A DNA stretch of 64,000 nt from Proteles cristata cristata (GCA_017311185.1 JAESUZ010005094.1:553511-617510), one strand, 5' to 3'; counted from the first letter of the stretch, positions 22,451-34,087 are shown. A program made the numbers and translations. Notes: generated from the sequence alone by a model not told the origin.

Positions 22451-22966
22451 GTAGGTCACACGTCCCATCAGAACCTGTCAGAGTGACCTTTCATGACAAC
22501 TTTTTGCATATTCTCCTTTAGAGCCCATGGCACATCTCTAAGTAGTGAGAAACGTATTTTTCTAATTCCAACTAAATGTACTGTTTTAAATCTGTTAAAT
22601 TAGGACATTAAAGCAACTTATAAAAATGGAGGAAAAGCCACTGTCTCAGCTTAAAATAATAACACGTTAGATTTATTCATAGATCTATGCCTGTTGAAAA
22701 TAATAGACCATCTCAAAATAGCAAAGGAGAGCCAAATTTAAATTCCACATTCAAAAACTTCACAACATGTTCTATATGTATGTCACTGGGATGAGAGAAA
22801 AATGCTCTCCTGACTTCACACGTGAATTCTGTAGCAACCACGGGTTACCTAGCTCAGACTCCAGTGACACTGTTAGAATTCAAAGGCAATTTTGAAGCAC
22901 TTTCTGCAGATAATTGGAAATCTTAGACTTTGTAGTATCATCTTAAAAAGAGCTAAGGGTGGGGGG

Positions 22967-23091
22967 GGGGCGGGGCCTGGGCCGCTCAGTCGGTTAAGCA
23001 TCCAACTCTTGGCTTCAGCTCAGGTCATGATCTCAGTTTGTGAGTTCCAGCCCCGCATGGAGCTCTGTGCTGACAGCGCAGGGCCTGCTTG

Positions 23092-23148
<57 letters not shown>

Positions 23149-23210
23149 CCACTCTCCCTCACTCATATGGTCTCTGTCTCTCTCAAAATAAATAAACTTA
23201 AAAAATTTTT
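22967..23210 (+). mobile_element. Felid tRNA-Lys SINE with long (TC)n
   Basis: Sense copy with head GCCTGGGCCGCTCAGTCGGTTAAGC, an expanded (TC)n of about 24 units at 23095-23143 and tail CAAAATAAATAAACTTAAAAAA. The G-run in front (22960-22970) is unusual. Confidence 0.92.
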
Positions 23211-24009
23211 TATAAAGAGAGAAAGGGAGGTTAACCACATGCAAAAGAAACCAAGGGTATCTCAGCCTCAAACATACTTGTCAAAACAAGTATAAAAAAC
23301 AGTATTTTAAAAATTCAACAGATGCTCTTTTGGAATAAAGCATTCTCAAGATTTTAAACAGTGATCACAATTTTCCCATTCATAGCAGGTACTATTTGGT
23401 TTTGAGGACATGGGGAATTCTTGATGTTTGACTAGAGCTCTCTATGCAAATAGATTTTTCTTTTCCTGAGAACTATACACAAAATAAATTAAACTCATAA
23501 TGTATGTATGCCATGGAAATAAAACAGACATTTCATGGCCTGATTTTAGGATTATTTAAAATGTTTTTTGCCATACAAAGACTTTTTATATGATTAAAAA
23601 GAGTAATTTTTACGGCCTAAAGTTGGAAATTAAAATGTGACAAAGTCATCAAATGAGTTATTTCCTACAAGGCATGATTTTTTTTTTTTTTTACTGGCAA
23701 AGTATCCGGTGAGTACATTATTTTATCCTATCGGAAACCACCGCCAGTAATCATGAGAACAGAGACTGGAATAGTTGATTATGAGCCTGGTTACTCAGAT
23801 CGCGCCGTCAGCGCCGAGAACAACTGCAGGTGCGAGTGCAGGAGGGGAGAAGCCCTGGAGACAGGCGGGGACAGACGCACAGGAGGCACACACAGCCGAC
23901 TGTCCCACACGGGAGTCGGCCTGCATGTTCTTTCCCGTCATGCCTCCCAGTCTTTGAGCTCCCACAGCGGTTCCTAAGTCCACTCTTACAAACGAAACCA
24001 ATCAGACAC
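23211..24009. other. Unique MRTFB intron segment
   Basis: Mostly AT-rich unique DNA with a T14 tract at 23679-23692, followed by a small CpG-richer patch (23,750-23,970) that has no convincing acceptor. No gene is recognised. Confidence 0.5.
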
Positions 24010-24577
24010 CTAAGAAAGTAAAAAAAGTTACTTTATTCAAGTAAATACATCTATAAAAACACTGCCATCTAAAGCAAACGTGTGTTAGTTTTCTACTTGG
24101 TCCAGAGGAGTAACACATAATTAGTGCTTATTAAGACATTTGCCAGATCTTCAAGATTTTGTATAAATACAGAAAACAAGACAAAAAAGGCGAAAAAAAA
24201 AAAAAAGTGGTCCATCTTCAAGAAGAGGGTCAAAGCAGCTGTATTGAGCTGGAATTCAGAAATAAAAGATGGCACTGTATCACTTTAGAACTTTACACAG
24301 AAAGTCTGTAGTTCAACTATAATGAGAACAGGAAAAAGAATATAGTTAGATCTTTCAGGGTATTAAGAATGTACTTCGTGTCTGCACAGAATGGGGACAG
24401 ACACTGTCACGTTACGGGTGGCGGGCCGCTGTGACAGCGGATCCAGGGTATCCGACAAGACACGAGCCCTGTCTGAAGCCTGCAGTAACTGGGGACAAGG
24501 ACCCAAGATCAAATCAAATCAGTCGCACCATCAGCTCCTCCCAAGCGGTGTATAGCTGCTGGTAATGCTTATTGCTA
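24010..24577 (-). other. Candidate minus-strand terminal exon in the last MRTFB intron
   Basis: Read on the minus strand, a pyrimidine-rich acceptor (CTGATATCCTCTCTCATCAG) is followed by an open frame NSNKHYQQLYTAWEELMVRLI ending in TGA. About 500 nt of unique sequence follow, then AATAAAGTAAC (AATAAA at 24037-24032) with a T-rich stretch beyond it, the layout of a last exon with 3' UTR. I do not recognise the peptide. There is no polyA tail in the DNA as expected for a retrocopy. It is inferred from signals only; the upstream exons were not found. Confidence 0.3.
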
Positions 24578-24820
24578 TTACTGATGAGAGAGGATATCAG
24601 AATGTTAAAAACTTAAAATGTTATTCAGCTAAAAGGAGCCATCATCCTACAGGTTATCAAGGACTCTATCTGATCCGACCAGCAGCATTCTCCTCCTGCC
24701 CCGAAGGTGCACTGTGTAGGGGTCCTCACAAGATAGCAGAGTAATTGTCCTGATAATTAACAAACATGTTTAAATAGTAGCAAATCATTACTTACTAATC
24801 ACTTCAACTATTTTGCACAG

Positions 24821-25335
24821 AGATTTCCCTCCCTATAAAAGAAGAGCCTTCTCCTATTTCCAAAATGAGACCAGTGACAGCCAGCATCACCACGATGCCA
24901 GTCAACACAGTGGTGTCCCGGCCACCACCCCAGGTCCAGATGGCACCACCTGTGTCCTTAGAGCCCCTGAGCAGTTTATCTACAAGCCTAGAGAACCAGC
25001 TAGAAGCTTTCCTGGACGGAGCTCTCCCTTCGGCCAATGAAACTGCTCCGCTGCCAAGCAGTGGTGACGACAGAGAGCCCTTCTCTCTGATCGAGGACCT
25101 CCAGAATGATCTGCTGGGCCACTCGCACTCCCCCATGGAGACTTCAGAAGCTCAGTTCGCTGCAAGTACTCCCTGTCTATCGCTTGACCTTTCCGACTCA
25201 AACCTGGACAACATGGAGTGGCTGGACATCACCATGCCCAACACATCAGGACTCACCCCCCTCAGCGCCACTGCTCCCAGCATGTTCTCCACTGACTTTC
25301 TAGATCCACAAGACCTGCCGTTGCCATGGGACTAA
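24821..25335 (+). CDS. MRTFB: MRTFB last coding exon, transactivation domain and stop
   Basis: The terminal coding exon starts after TTTTGCACAG (24811-24820), completes the split Glu codon and runs 170 further codons to TAA at 25333-25335. It begins ISLPIKEEPSPISKMRPVTA, where IKEE fits a psi-K-x-E SUMO consensus (inference). Acidic-hydrophobic activation segments follow: LENQLEAFLDG, EPFSLIEDLQNDLL and LDLSDSNLDNMEWLDITMP. The end DFLDPQDLPLPWD separates MRTF-B from MRTF-A, which as I recall ends differently (LHWDSCL). As I recall human MRTFB, about six residues between NDLL and HSHSPME and one near the NTSGLTPL stretch are missing here. The exon is otherwise intact, so this is a functional gene and not a pseudogene. 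Confidence 0.96.
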
Positions 25336-28300
25336 CGTCACAGATTTCCCGTCCGAGTTCATGACGTCTAGGAAGAGGAAGGGCATTCGGATAAGGGCAG
25401 TTTTTAGAGACAGATACATAGCGGCGTTGTTGCAATTAAAATATGTTGTCATAGAAAAGGGTGGCGAGATGGTCACAGCCTGGAAGCCACATGTGCAAAC
25501 ATGGCATCGCCTCCAGCAGTGAATTTCTACCGTTAACATGGCGCAGGGCCCTCGGAAGTCTTTGGTCAAAGAAGACTCCTTTGTTTCTCTAGACTTGAGT
25601 ACAGAACGTGGAGTACCTTTAGTTATCTAAAGGCAGGACAGAGTGCCGGGTGCAGGAGAACGACCCGAGGACTCTCTCCCCACCACCTTTACCCTCTGTG
25701 GTCACTGTAAGACCCCGAGTAAAAGGCAGGCAGCCCCGCTCACAAGACGGTGTCAGGTGCGGGAGGCGGGAGGCCACTGCACGCGAGGCGCCTCCTAGAA
25801 CCGGCCTGGCCTCGGCGGCACTGAGCCCCAGCCGGGCCTCACGCCATCCCTGCTGCAGCCTTCCGGTTCCATCCAGAAAGCACCACCATTTGTTTTGTGT
25901 TGTAGTTTATTTTGTGATTTGGGGGATCTTACTTTAGATCCCAGATTTCAATTTAAATGGATGATCTTTCACCATCACCAGACAATGTATAAAATACTGT
26001 CATAAACCACTGTACAAAGTCCATATATAACGATAACACTGAAAATTCTATTAGCAACCCTCGGGTTGATTAGATTGATTTTCATGTGTATATTAGCCAT
26101 GTGTATGTACGCTCTGACATTGTGGGATGTACAGCCTACACTGGGGTAAGGAATTGGGTATCCAGTGGTTCTACTTGTTTTAATAACTCGAATATTTCTA
26201 GAGTACTTGAGCCATGTGTATTTCTGTATTTAAAGAAAAGCTGACTGATTTCAGGTAACCAGACCCATCTCAGAGAACCCAGGAAGGCTCCAGTGTGAAC
26301 CATCCTTCGGAGCTGGTGAGTTGCAAAGAAGGGGCAGGAGGCTGTCATCAGCCGGGACATTCCTGCGGCGGCTCCGAGTTAGACTCTCACCAGGCGGGCC
26401 CCCAGCCCCCAGCTCTGGCCGCCTCTTCCGTTGCTCTTTCCTGTCATTTTAGAGGCTTGTAACTGGACGGCATACCCGAGCTCTCGCCATACTATCAAGC
26501 CGAGGACTGAGAAACTGGAGGTTTTATTCATTTTTTTTTTTAATATAGAAGTTATCACATGTTTGTTGAGTAGTTTAAGAGTTTTCTAAAATGCCAACTA
26601 TCATGGGACTTCCAAAATTATGTCAAGCTAGTCATTTAAGTATACGATAAAGCGTACATAACTGAAGAAAAACCCTGAAATCTACCAAAAAGTGTGAAGG
26701 TGTTTGTTAAATACCATCGTCTCACTTTGTGTGAGCCCCGGGGGTCCCGTCGCTTCCTCTGGGCCATTAAGTGGGCCTGTCCCCCCAGCGACAGGGAGGA
26801 GCCAGCCTGACCCATTACTTGGAAAGAACTGAGGACCCACTGCTGGGTTTGCGTTCTGCCGCAGAGCTGACCTTATTTCAGATTTTTAGTTTGGTTTCCA
26901 GATTTTACTCTCGGCAAGGCAAGTCTGTGTTCCCAGTATGCAGTCGCCCAGAACACTGGAGCCCTCTGCTCACTGGCGCTTCCCAACTTGAAAGCACTTC
27001 TGAGTTGTTCAGGGCAGAATTGGTCATGCTCGGTGTGGTCCGAGTGAGTAGTTTAAATGTTTAGGAACTGGTCATCCAATGCATGGACTCTAGTAACTTT
27101 GTTAACCAGAACACATGCGCGTGAACAAGGTCAAGGGCAGCAGCCACCTTCCGCAAAGGGCCCGTCTCCGAGGACAGGGCTGTTCGCTCGGACAGGCACT
27201 TCTCTCGGGAGCTCGCGGCTAGGGGCCTTCTGGGGTGCATCTAGTCCGTGCATGGACTGAGCATCATCTTTATTCAGATGTAAACAGCTTATTAGATCAC
27301 ACCAAATATCCGTGGGACTGCAGCAGGCAGCCGATCAGCCCGTGCTGCGGCTCCCGTCCACCTCCCGCTTCTGTCGTCCTGAGCTGCGAGCATGGGGTCC
27401 AAGCCCTCAGCCCCCCTCATTGGTTTCGTAAAGTAGGGTCTGCAACATGCCCCAGGAAGGCTGCTCTCCAAACAGACACACTGCCGTGCGGAGAATGCCA
27501 CCTCCCAGGCCTTTCTGTCCACCATGAAGTGCAAGGGGGGCCACGTCACACGTGTGCTTCCGCCGTCACGTGCAGGGCTTCCTCGGAAGGGGAAGCGCGG
27601 GCTCTCCCGTCGGGAGCTCCCCTGGCCCCCCACTTGCGCCGTTCCGTAGGGCCCGCCTGTCCTGGCATCCGTGCGCCCGGGGTGCCAGCTCCGCGTTCTG
27701 GGTCACAGTGAGGGCACAGCGTGACGCGACCAAAGAGGACATGGTAATCAAGCCCCCCCACCTGACTCGGTGGACGTAATGCTGAGGACAGCGGGAGGGG
27801 CGGTCACCACAGAGGACTGTGTCTGAGGGGAGTCTCACAGCCCTCGAAGCCCAGGGCAGAATGGCTGGGGGGGTGTTCAGTGCGCACGCGGGGTAGTCTA
27901 GTGTAGGCCGGGTAGCACTGTACGTTGCCTCGCAGAGTACTGTTTGCCAAGGAAACAGCCAGCTCCCGGACATGCATGTCTCCTCACACCCCGTCTTCCT
28001 TCCCTAAATGTTCCTGAAACGCGACAGTCCCAAGCCTGCCTTTCGAGTGTCTGCAGGTATAGGTCATGTCATGGGGGCCGGACGAACCCAAAGTTACCCC
28101 AACGCATCTCCGCTCTCTGGAAACCTGGGGCACGTGGGCCCCTCGTACATCTCCACAAAGCACGTCTAAGGAGCCACTGCAGACAGGTCATGAGTGGCTC
28201 ACGTTCTAGCATTTTCCTGAATTGTGCGATCTACTGTACAGTATTTGCCACGTATTCGTACAAAGATAAAGTCTCCGTGGGATGTCTTGCTCAGATGCTT

Positions 28301-29824
28301 TGTGTTTCAGAGGACCATTTTCATAGCGCTAGAGGTCTCATTTCCATTTCCTTTCTCAACTGCACGGTTCTGGGATCCATGTCGCTGAGGCTCTAGGAGG
28401 TGTGGTTTCGGAACTGGGGTGCAGGCGGCCTGCTGCTGCCTCCAAGCTGCCGCCTACTGAAAGCAAAGTCATGGCAGTAAGATAGCGCCTCGGAACTGTG
28501 CAGTCAGCAGGCCCGCGGGCCGTACTGGCGGCGTGTTGCCCATTCTGGCACCAAAGTTCACTCAGGCTCCCTCTGCCCTCGATCCCAGATCATTCCAGCC
28601 CACATGGCTCTCTTCAGAGCCCTTTCAGAATTCCCAGGCCGAAACCAGCCCCTAGACCTGGCCAAGCAGCCGTCCCCACAGCGATGGGACAGTCCCTCGA
28701 GTCCACGAACAGACTTGGCCGCAGAGAAGCGGTGAAGGCCACGGGCCCGCCTGGCCTCACCAGGCTCCTGCTGGCCGTCGGGGCCTGTGGCACCACCGGG
28801 GACTTTTTAGAGAAGTTTGGCGAGAACAACCGTTCAGTGTCTACCAGCAGAAGGTCAGGGGTCCACTGATCCCGATCTACAAGTGACCCTCCATCTCTGC
28901 AGCGCTGTGCAGCCTGACTCCTGGCAACAGAGCTGAACACCACACAGACCGTCCGCCACCGGGGGGGCCACGCAGTTAGCCCACATCATCAGAGAACATT
29001 AACTGGAAGGTCAGGTTTATCAGGGAGCACAGCTTTCAAGTGCAGACGTGTGTATTTGGAGAGCATCCTACTCACATTTCAGCTCATCCTCTCAGTGGTT
29101 TCGGTCAAAACTGGAAAGTAACAAGACGCGTAGCTCTCTGTCCTGGTACCACCCTTGCTCGCTCACCGGTCCGTCCCGGCTACCCTTCTCGTTTGTGAAG
29201 TGACTGCCTGCATGACACTAAGAGGTCTCTGTGTCTTCCCCCCGCGCCCGTGCCTACAGTGCTTGAGGCATACTTGCACCACTGCAGTCTCCCTACCTGT
29301 GCTCAGAGCTGACTCGGGGCCTGCGGTTCGTAAACCTGCACATGTTTACAGAAGGGCGCTTACCCTCCACACTAACACATCGCTCTGCGCATCAGTAGCG
29401 GGAAAGGCCCCAGCTCTGTGACACGAGGGTGGCGGTCTCAGACCAAAGGTGCTGTCTGGAGTCAAAATAGGTCACTGGCGATAATCAACACAGCTGTTGT
29501 GCTTAACAGAGCTTTGTGCCAACTATGAAGACAAAGTTTTAACCAAGTTCACAGGATCACCGAGACTCGTAACAATTACCTCTCTACAGAAACTTGCTAA
29601 CTTGGTAGGAGGAGGGAGCATTTAGGGAAGGGTTTCGTATCTACCAAAAGTACTTAACCTCAAGTAACCAGTAGTAATGCAAACTTGCTTTAAAGGAACC
29701 AAAGGCATTGCCAAGTATTTGCCAAAAGGAGGGCACTTTTTATTTAAAATTTGAGACTAATGAGCTCTCAAGAATCAGTCCCAAAAAAGGTATTATCCAT
29801 TTAAGGTTATAATTTTCACAAAGA

Positions 29825-29832
29825 TGTAGATA
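29825..29832 (+). promoter_or_regulatory. Pumilio response element (TGTAGATA)
   Basis: This is an exact match to the UGUANAUA site bound by PUM1/PUM2 in mRNA 3' UTRs. It is the first of three in the distal 600 nt of the MRTFB UTR. Function is inferred from the motif only. Confidence 0.4.
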
Positions 29833-30242
29833 TTCCTCTGTTGTTTTCATGTAAAATAGTAGAGATTTGTTTTGTTGGTTTAAGAAGAATGCATATTTAG
29901 TAGTAATACAGAATTTCTTCCTAAGTACAGATTAGTTTCCTTTTTCTCTTGCTTGCAGTAGAAACACAGCGTGATAGGTGTTTCTCTTCTTATTTTCATT
30001 GTCATATCATGTCTTAGCATCTCACTTTATGAAAACAAGGAGAAAGATACCGATCTGCAGAGCCCCGCGTACTAAAGCACTCGCCTAATAAACAAAAAAT
30101 TATGGCAATCGGGGGTCCATTCGTGTATTGCCTTTATGTTGTTTTTTAAAAGAAAAAACCATGATGCCTTTGTATTTGCTGTTTGCACCCCTGAAATCAA
30201 TTCCGTATCATGTCTGAACGCCATACATTTTGCACATGTACT

Positions 30243-30250
30243 GTACATAG
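30243..30250 (+). promoter_or_regulatory. Pumilio response element (TGTACATA)
   Basis: This exact UGUANAUA motif lies about 130 nt before the distal polyA signal and 58 nt before an identical octamer. Close pairs of PUM sites near the 3' end favour real use, but this is motif evidence only. Confidence 0.45.
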
Positions 30251-30300
30251 GTAACGCATACTGTATTTTTATATGTGTGCACACTGCTCATCAGATCTTT

Positions 30301-30308
30301 TGTACATA
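30301..30308 (+). promoter_or_regulatory. Pumilio response element overlapping a U4-like sequence
   Basis: This is the third UGUANAUA motif (TGTACATA). Its last base is also the first base of an 18-nt match to U4 snRNA at 30308-30325, so the two elements abut within 70 nt of the polyA signal. Confidence 0.45.
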
Positions 30309-30325
30309 GTGGCAGTATCGTAGCC
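30308..30325 (+). other. 18-nt identity to the 5' region of U4 snRNA
   Basis: AGTGGCAGTATCGTAGCC is identical to about nt 11-28 of vertebrate U4 snRNA as I recall it, the part that overlaps U6-pairing stem II and enters the 5' stem-loop. The sequence then diverges; a weak similarity (CAATTTTG..TGTCTC) at 30350-30373 may echo the U4 3' end. It is not a functional U4 gene because the body is missing. It may be a U4 retro-fragment caught in the MRTFB 3' UTR or a chance UTR element. Confidence 0.5.
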
Positions 30326-30374
30326 GATCGGGAAACGTTTGATATCTCAGCAATTTTGCATTTTTTGTGTCTCA

Positions 30375-30380
30375 AATAAA
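30375..30380 (+). terminator. MRTFB: AATAAA polyadenylation signal of MRTFB
   Basis: A canonical AATAAA followed by an A-run and a GT-rich stretch (TTTTGATGTACTACGGTTCTTG) ends the repeat-poor block that follows the MRTFB stop codon. It is the best candidate for the distal mRNA 3' end; another AATAAA at 30087-30092 could give a shorter UTR by about 290 nt. Confidence 0.75.
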
Positions 30381-30400
30381 AAACATTTTGATGTACTACG

Positions 30401-32218
30401 GTTCTTGCTGTGCAGGGGGAGGGCCACCCCTGTGGGTCGGGACAGCCACCGCAGAGCTGGGCGCGGGCGTCGGACGGGACCCCACCTTCAGATGCACACC
30501 TCACAGGCCAAACTATTAGCTCACCGAGGTGAGCTCTCGCTCACACACCAGGTGGGCCGCCCTCCCCCAAGTCCAGGGACGGGGGAGACAACACAGAAAT
30601 CGGGACTGGCCAGACTTAAACATGGCATGATTTACACCAAAGTCGTGTTCATTCTTCTAAGGAAACTGTGACGGAAAGATAGGATCAAGCACCTGGTTCT
30701 CCCTGGGGGGGGGATGTTGCAGACATCTGTGCACGGTGAAAACACACACACTTTGATGGCAGTAAATGCAGCAACAAAATTCCTCAAAGACCCAGATACT
30801 CCTTCAATTTAACCAAGTTTAAAAGAAAAAAAAAGACACACACACACACACAACACTACAAGGTGTTTTTAGAGACCATACAAAATGGTCTTTAGAATTA
30901 GGTATTCTTTTAGTAAGATGGCATTTAATTTTTAACCCAGAAGCCTGTGGTTAAGATAAAGCTTTGAGGAAAACAGCATTATATTTTCCTCCTTGCTTTG
31001 GTGAAATAAAATAGTGATGAGCACACGTGAGTGCAAACAGTACCGTCCGTGTCGATACCTGATTATGACACGGGCCCTGTGTCCACCACAGACCGATTCC
31101 CTCTGCAACGAAAATGGGCATCAACTGTGACATTGAGGGACCAGGATAGCAGCCTCAACAGATCAGTAAGTACACGGTACCTCCAAAGGGACATAACGTT
31201 GTCCCCCTGCCCCCTCCCTGAACTGCAGGGAGAGAGAGCGCCGTCACCATGCGGAAGTGCCCCAGCCTTTGAGGAGAGGCCACGGGACACAGCAGGGAGC
31301 TTTAGGGGAGGCACACGCAAGACACGGTGTTTACACGTGGAAAGGACGGTGCAGGCAGAGCGCGTGGGCCGGGCAAGCTCAGGGTTAACAGGCCCCGGAG
31401 GCTGAGGCCCTGCTCTGAGCCCGGCCACAGGCTAGGTGCGTGAGTCTGGCCACAGGACACAGTCACAGAGAAAGTCTGAGAAATAAGGTCTGGAAAGGGA
31501 GGGGCAGCGGGATCCCTGAGGGCCTGCAGCACCCTGGGGGGACCACTCTGGCAGCACTGGGTCATAAAGGGCCTTCGAACGCTGTTCAGATGCTGCGCAC
31601 GGCCCTCCCTGAGCATCTTTAAAGCCTGGATGCACATTTGCTCTAGAATCAAGGTGAGCACCCCATCTGTAAGCGCAGACACACAAGTTTAGCGACGGCT
31701 GGCCATGCACTGAGCCAAAGCAGGGCCGACTCCCGTGCCTGGTGCGGCTACGGGTCACCGACCCTTGCATGCGGTCACTCGGCCCTCCCCAACGTTTCTC
31801 GTCACCTAGCGACCATTCCCCCACTGCTCCTCCCACACAAAGCTTCGCTTCTGACGAGTCTGATGGTTACTGATTTTACCCTAATTCACCTTCCAGAAAG
31901 ACACCTCACCTTGAGATCCTGGCCGTCTTTTCTGCTAGTTTTTGTGGCAAGTGAAAATCAAACCCCGTTGCATGATTAGGCAGAAAAACAAGATGCTCAT
32001 CAACTTTCTGAACAGCCTCTTGTTGGATAGACTGTCACAGATCGTCCCGGGGAGGGACTGCGGACACAGCCCAGAGGGCGGTCAGCCTGGTGGACTCACA
32101 TAGCACAGGAGACTCGAAAGCATCTAAAACCCAAAGGAAGCAAATGCTGGTGTCATTAACTGATGAGGAGGAGGGGCTTTTATTCAGGTTGATAGTTAAG
32201 AATTCTAAGTGTTTCCAG
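30401..32218. other. Unique intergenic DNA after MRTFB
   Basis: About 1.8 kb past the polyA site is free of recognisable L1 and felid SINE. It has a short (AC)n at 30836-30852 and G+C-rich patches near 30.4 and 31.3 kb. No gene is supported. Confidence 0.6.
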
Positions 32219-32436
32219 GGCGCCCAGGTGGCTCAGGGGGTTAAGCATCAGACTCTTGGTTTCCGCTCAGGTCATGATCTCCCAGTTCATGAGTTCGAGC
32301 CCCAGGTGAGGCTCTGCCGACAGCGCAGAACCTGCTTGGGATTCTCAGTCTCCCCCTCCCTCTCTGCCCCTCTCATGCTCATGCTCTCTCTCTCTCTCTC
32401 TCTCTCTCTGTCAAAAATAAATTAAAAAAAAAAAAA
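32219..32436 (+). mobile_element. Felid tRNA-Lys SINE
   Basis: Sense copy from GGCGCCCAGGTGGCTCAGGGG to (TC)n and GTCAAAAATAAATTAAAAAA. Confidence 0.92.
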
Positions 32437-32864
32437 GAATTAAAAGCAATTCCCATCAGAGACTCCAGGATAGGCCTTCGAGGGCTTTGCCGTGCTCCCG
32501 GTCTCTGCCGCGTGGAAGTCAAGCCATGTGAAGCCGAATGGCAAACAACGCCGTCTGCCCTGACGGTCTCTACACAGAGTCAAGTTACAATGGTTTTGTT
32601 ACAACACGTGTCTAAGCACCGGAAAAGGTCTGCAGAGCTGTTCAGACAATTAGTTTTACATGCTCTACTCAAGTTCTGTCTGTGAAGCAGTTTGGAGGGC
32701 TGACCAGGACGTCACATTCACGAGAGATACGGAAGCCACAGTGGGCAGACCAGGAAAAGGTACCACAACCCAAAGCTACTTAACCCTTCTCCCCACGCTG
32801 CTCGTACACGGCGCCAGCGAATGGGACCGCAACCAGGGGCAGAAACACAGTCAACACTGCAAGA

Positions 32865-33075
32865 TCCCAGACCCCGTGCCAAACACTGTATGTGTATGAG
32901 TGTTAACCTCATTTAGCCACAAGTCTGGGAGCTACGAACTCTGATCACCCCCATTTTACAGATGTGGCAACGGAGGACAGGGAGGGGAATGACTTGCCCA
33001 AAATGACAAAGAAAGCAGAGCACAGATGTGAGACCATGCTTCTGGTCCCCCAGAACCCAGACTCTCTCTGCAGAC
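32865..33075 (-). repeat. MIR element
   Basis: CCCCCATTTTACAGATGTGGCAAC, then AATGACTTGCCCAAAATGACAAAG, is the antisense MIR core (TTGGGCAAGTCA...CATCTGTAAAATGGGGG). It is well preserved for this old family. Confidence 0.85.
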
Positions 33076-33672
33076 TTGATGCCCACAAGGCTTCACCTCC
33101 ATTCTGATTTACTGCAAATTCACAGCTGACTGACTACATCAGTCGAGGTTCACCCCAACTGGGTGACTCTCAAGTCCCAACCTCACACATTTCACAAAGG
33201 AGCTACTGCTAGGAATGGCATGTGGCATTCCCGGCACACATTGCCCTGGCCAGCCAGCTATAACCTGGATCACAAGGCTGGACGTGGTCCATGAACCCCA
33301 CTGGCCAGGCCACACACACCGTCAAACGCTGCCTGTCATGGCTGAGACTTCTGTAGCCACTTAAGCACATCCAAAGCCCCAGAGTTTCCGAACAATCTTA
33401 GAACACCTAGTCGAGTCAAAGATGCAAACTGTGACTCAACTCTTCTGGTACATAGCCTTGAGAAATGCCCCCACCCCTAGGAAGTCAGGGGCCAGAATGA
33501 ACATGAAGGCATCGTGTTTACAAACAAGAAAAACCCCGCATATGCCTTTCAAGTGGAGAACTTTCAACATGGCAGTTTACATAAATGAACTACATTTGTC
33601 CAGGTACAAGAATCAAAAACAAAACGCTTAGGAGAACAAAGTGCAGGATGGAAGAGACATTAAGTAACATTT
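33076..33672. other. Unique intergenic DNA
   Basis: About 600 bases between the MIR and the next SINE. No gene or repeat family is recognised. Confidence 0.5.
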
Positions 33673-33828
33673 TTTGTTGTTTTTGCAGGCAGGAGGGAGT
33701 GGCCCAGGGAGAGGGAGAATCTTAAGCAGGTTCCACGCCCAGCACAGCGCCTGACATGGGGGCTTGGTCTCACCTGAGCCAAAATCAAGAATCAGAGGGT
33801 TAACCAACTGAGCCACCCAGATATCCCT
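33673..33828 (-). mobile_element. Short felid SINE with target duplication
   Basis: Antisense shortened copy ending GAGCCACCCAGATATCCC, with AGTAACATTT at 33663-33672 and 33831-33840 as target duplication. Confidence 0.85.
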
Positions 33829-33904
33829 CGAGTAACATTTTCAAACAAGAATGCTGTGTGGTTTTCTATACATAAAGATGTAAAGTATAAAAATATGGCT
33901 GGTA

Positions 33905-34087
33905 GGGGCACCTGGGTGGCTCAGTCGGTTGAGCATCCGGCTTCAGCTCAGGTCATGATCTCACGGTTCGTGGGTTTGAGCCCCGCGTCGAGCTCCGGTT
34001 CTATGGATTCTGTGTCTCCCTCTCTCTGACCCTCCCCTGCTCACGCTGTCTCTCTCTCTCTCAAAGATAAATAAAACATTTAAAAAA
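33905..34087 (+). mobile_element. Felid SINE with target duplication
   Basis: Sense copy bounded by ATATGGCTGGTA at 33893-33904 and 34089-34100. The middle is shortened. Confidence 0.93.

Larger units (their letters stand above)
25336..30400 (+). other. MRTFB: MRTFB 3' untranslated region
   Basis: Downstream of the stop codon about 5 kb is nearly free of felid SINEs and L1, unlike the DNA on either side, which fits a long mature 3' UTR. It contains three exact UGUANAUA Pumilio-type motifs, a possible internal AATAAA at 30087-30092 and a final AATAAA at 30375-30380. The start is certain; the cleavage point near 30395-30400 is inferred from the signal and the GT-rich sequence after it. Open frames within it, such as 27235-27711 and 28498-28869, have no family resemblance that I recognise and are taken as chance frames in GC-rich UTR. 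Confidence 0.8.

Noticed and set aside
23753..23977. Small CpG-rich frame in the last MRTFB intron, possible alternative exon
   Set aside because: The upstream AG (CCACCGCCAG) has no pyrimidine tract and inclusion would not join the neighbouring exons in a convincing frame.
27235..28869. Frames of 110-160 codons in the MRTFB 3' UTR on both strands
   Set aside because: They overlap each other, lie in GC-rich UTR and show no family resemblance.
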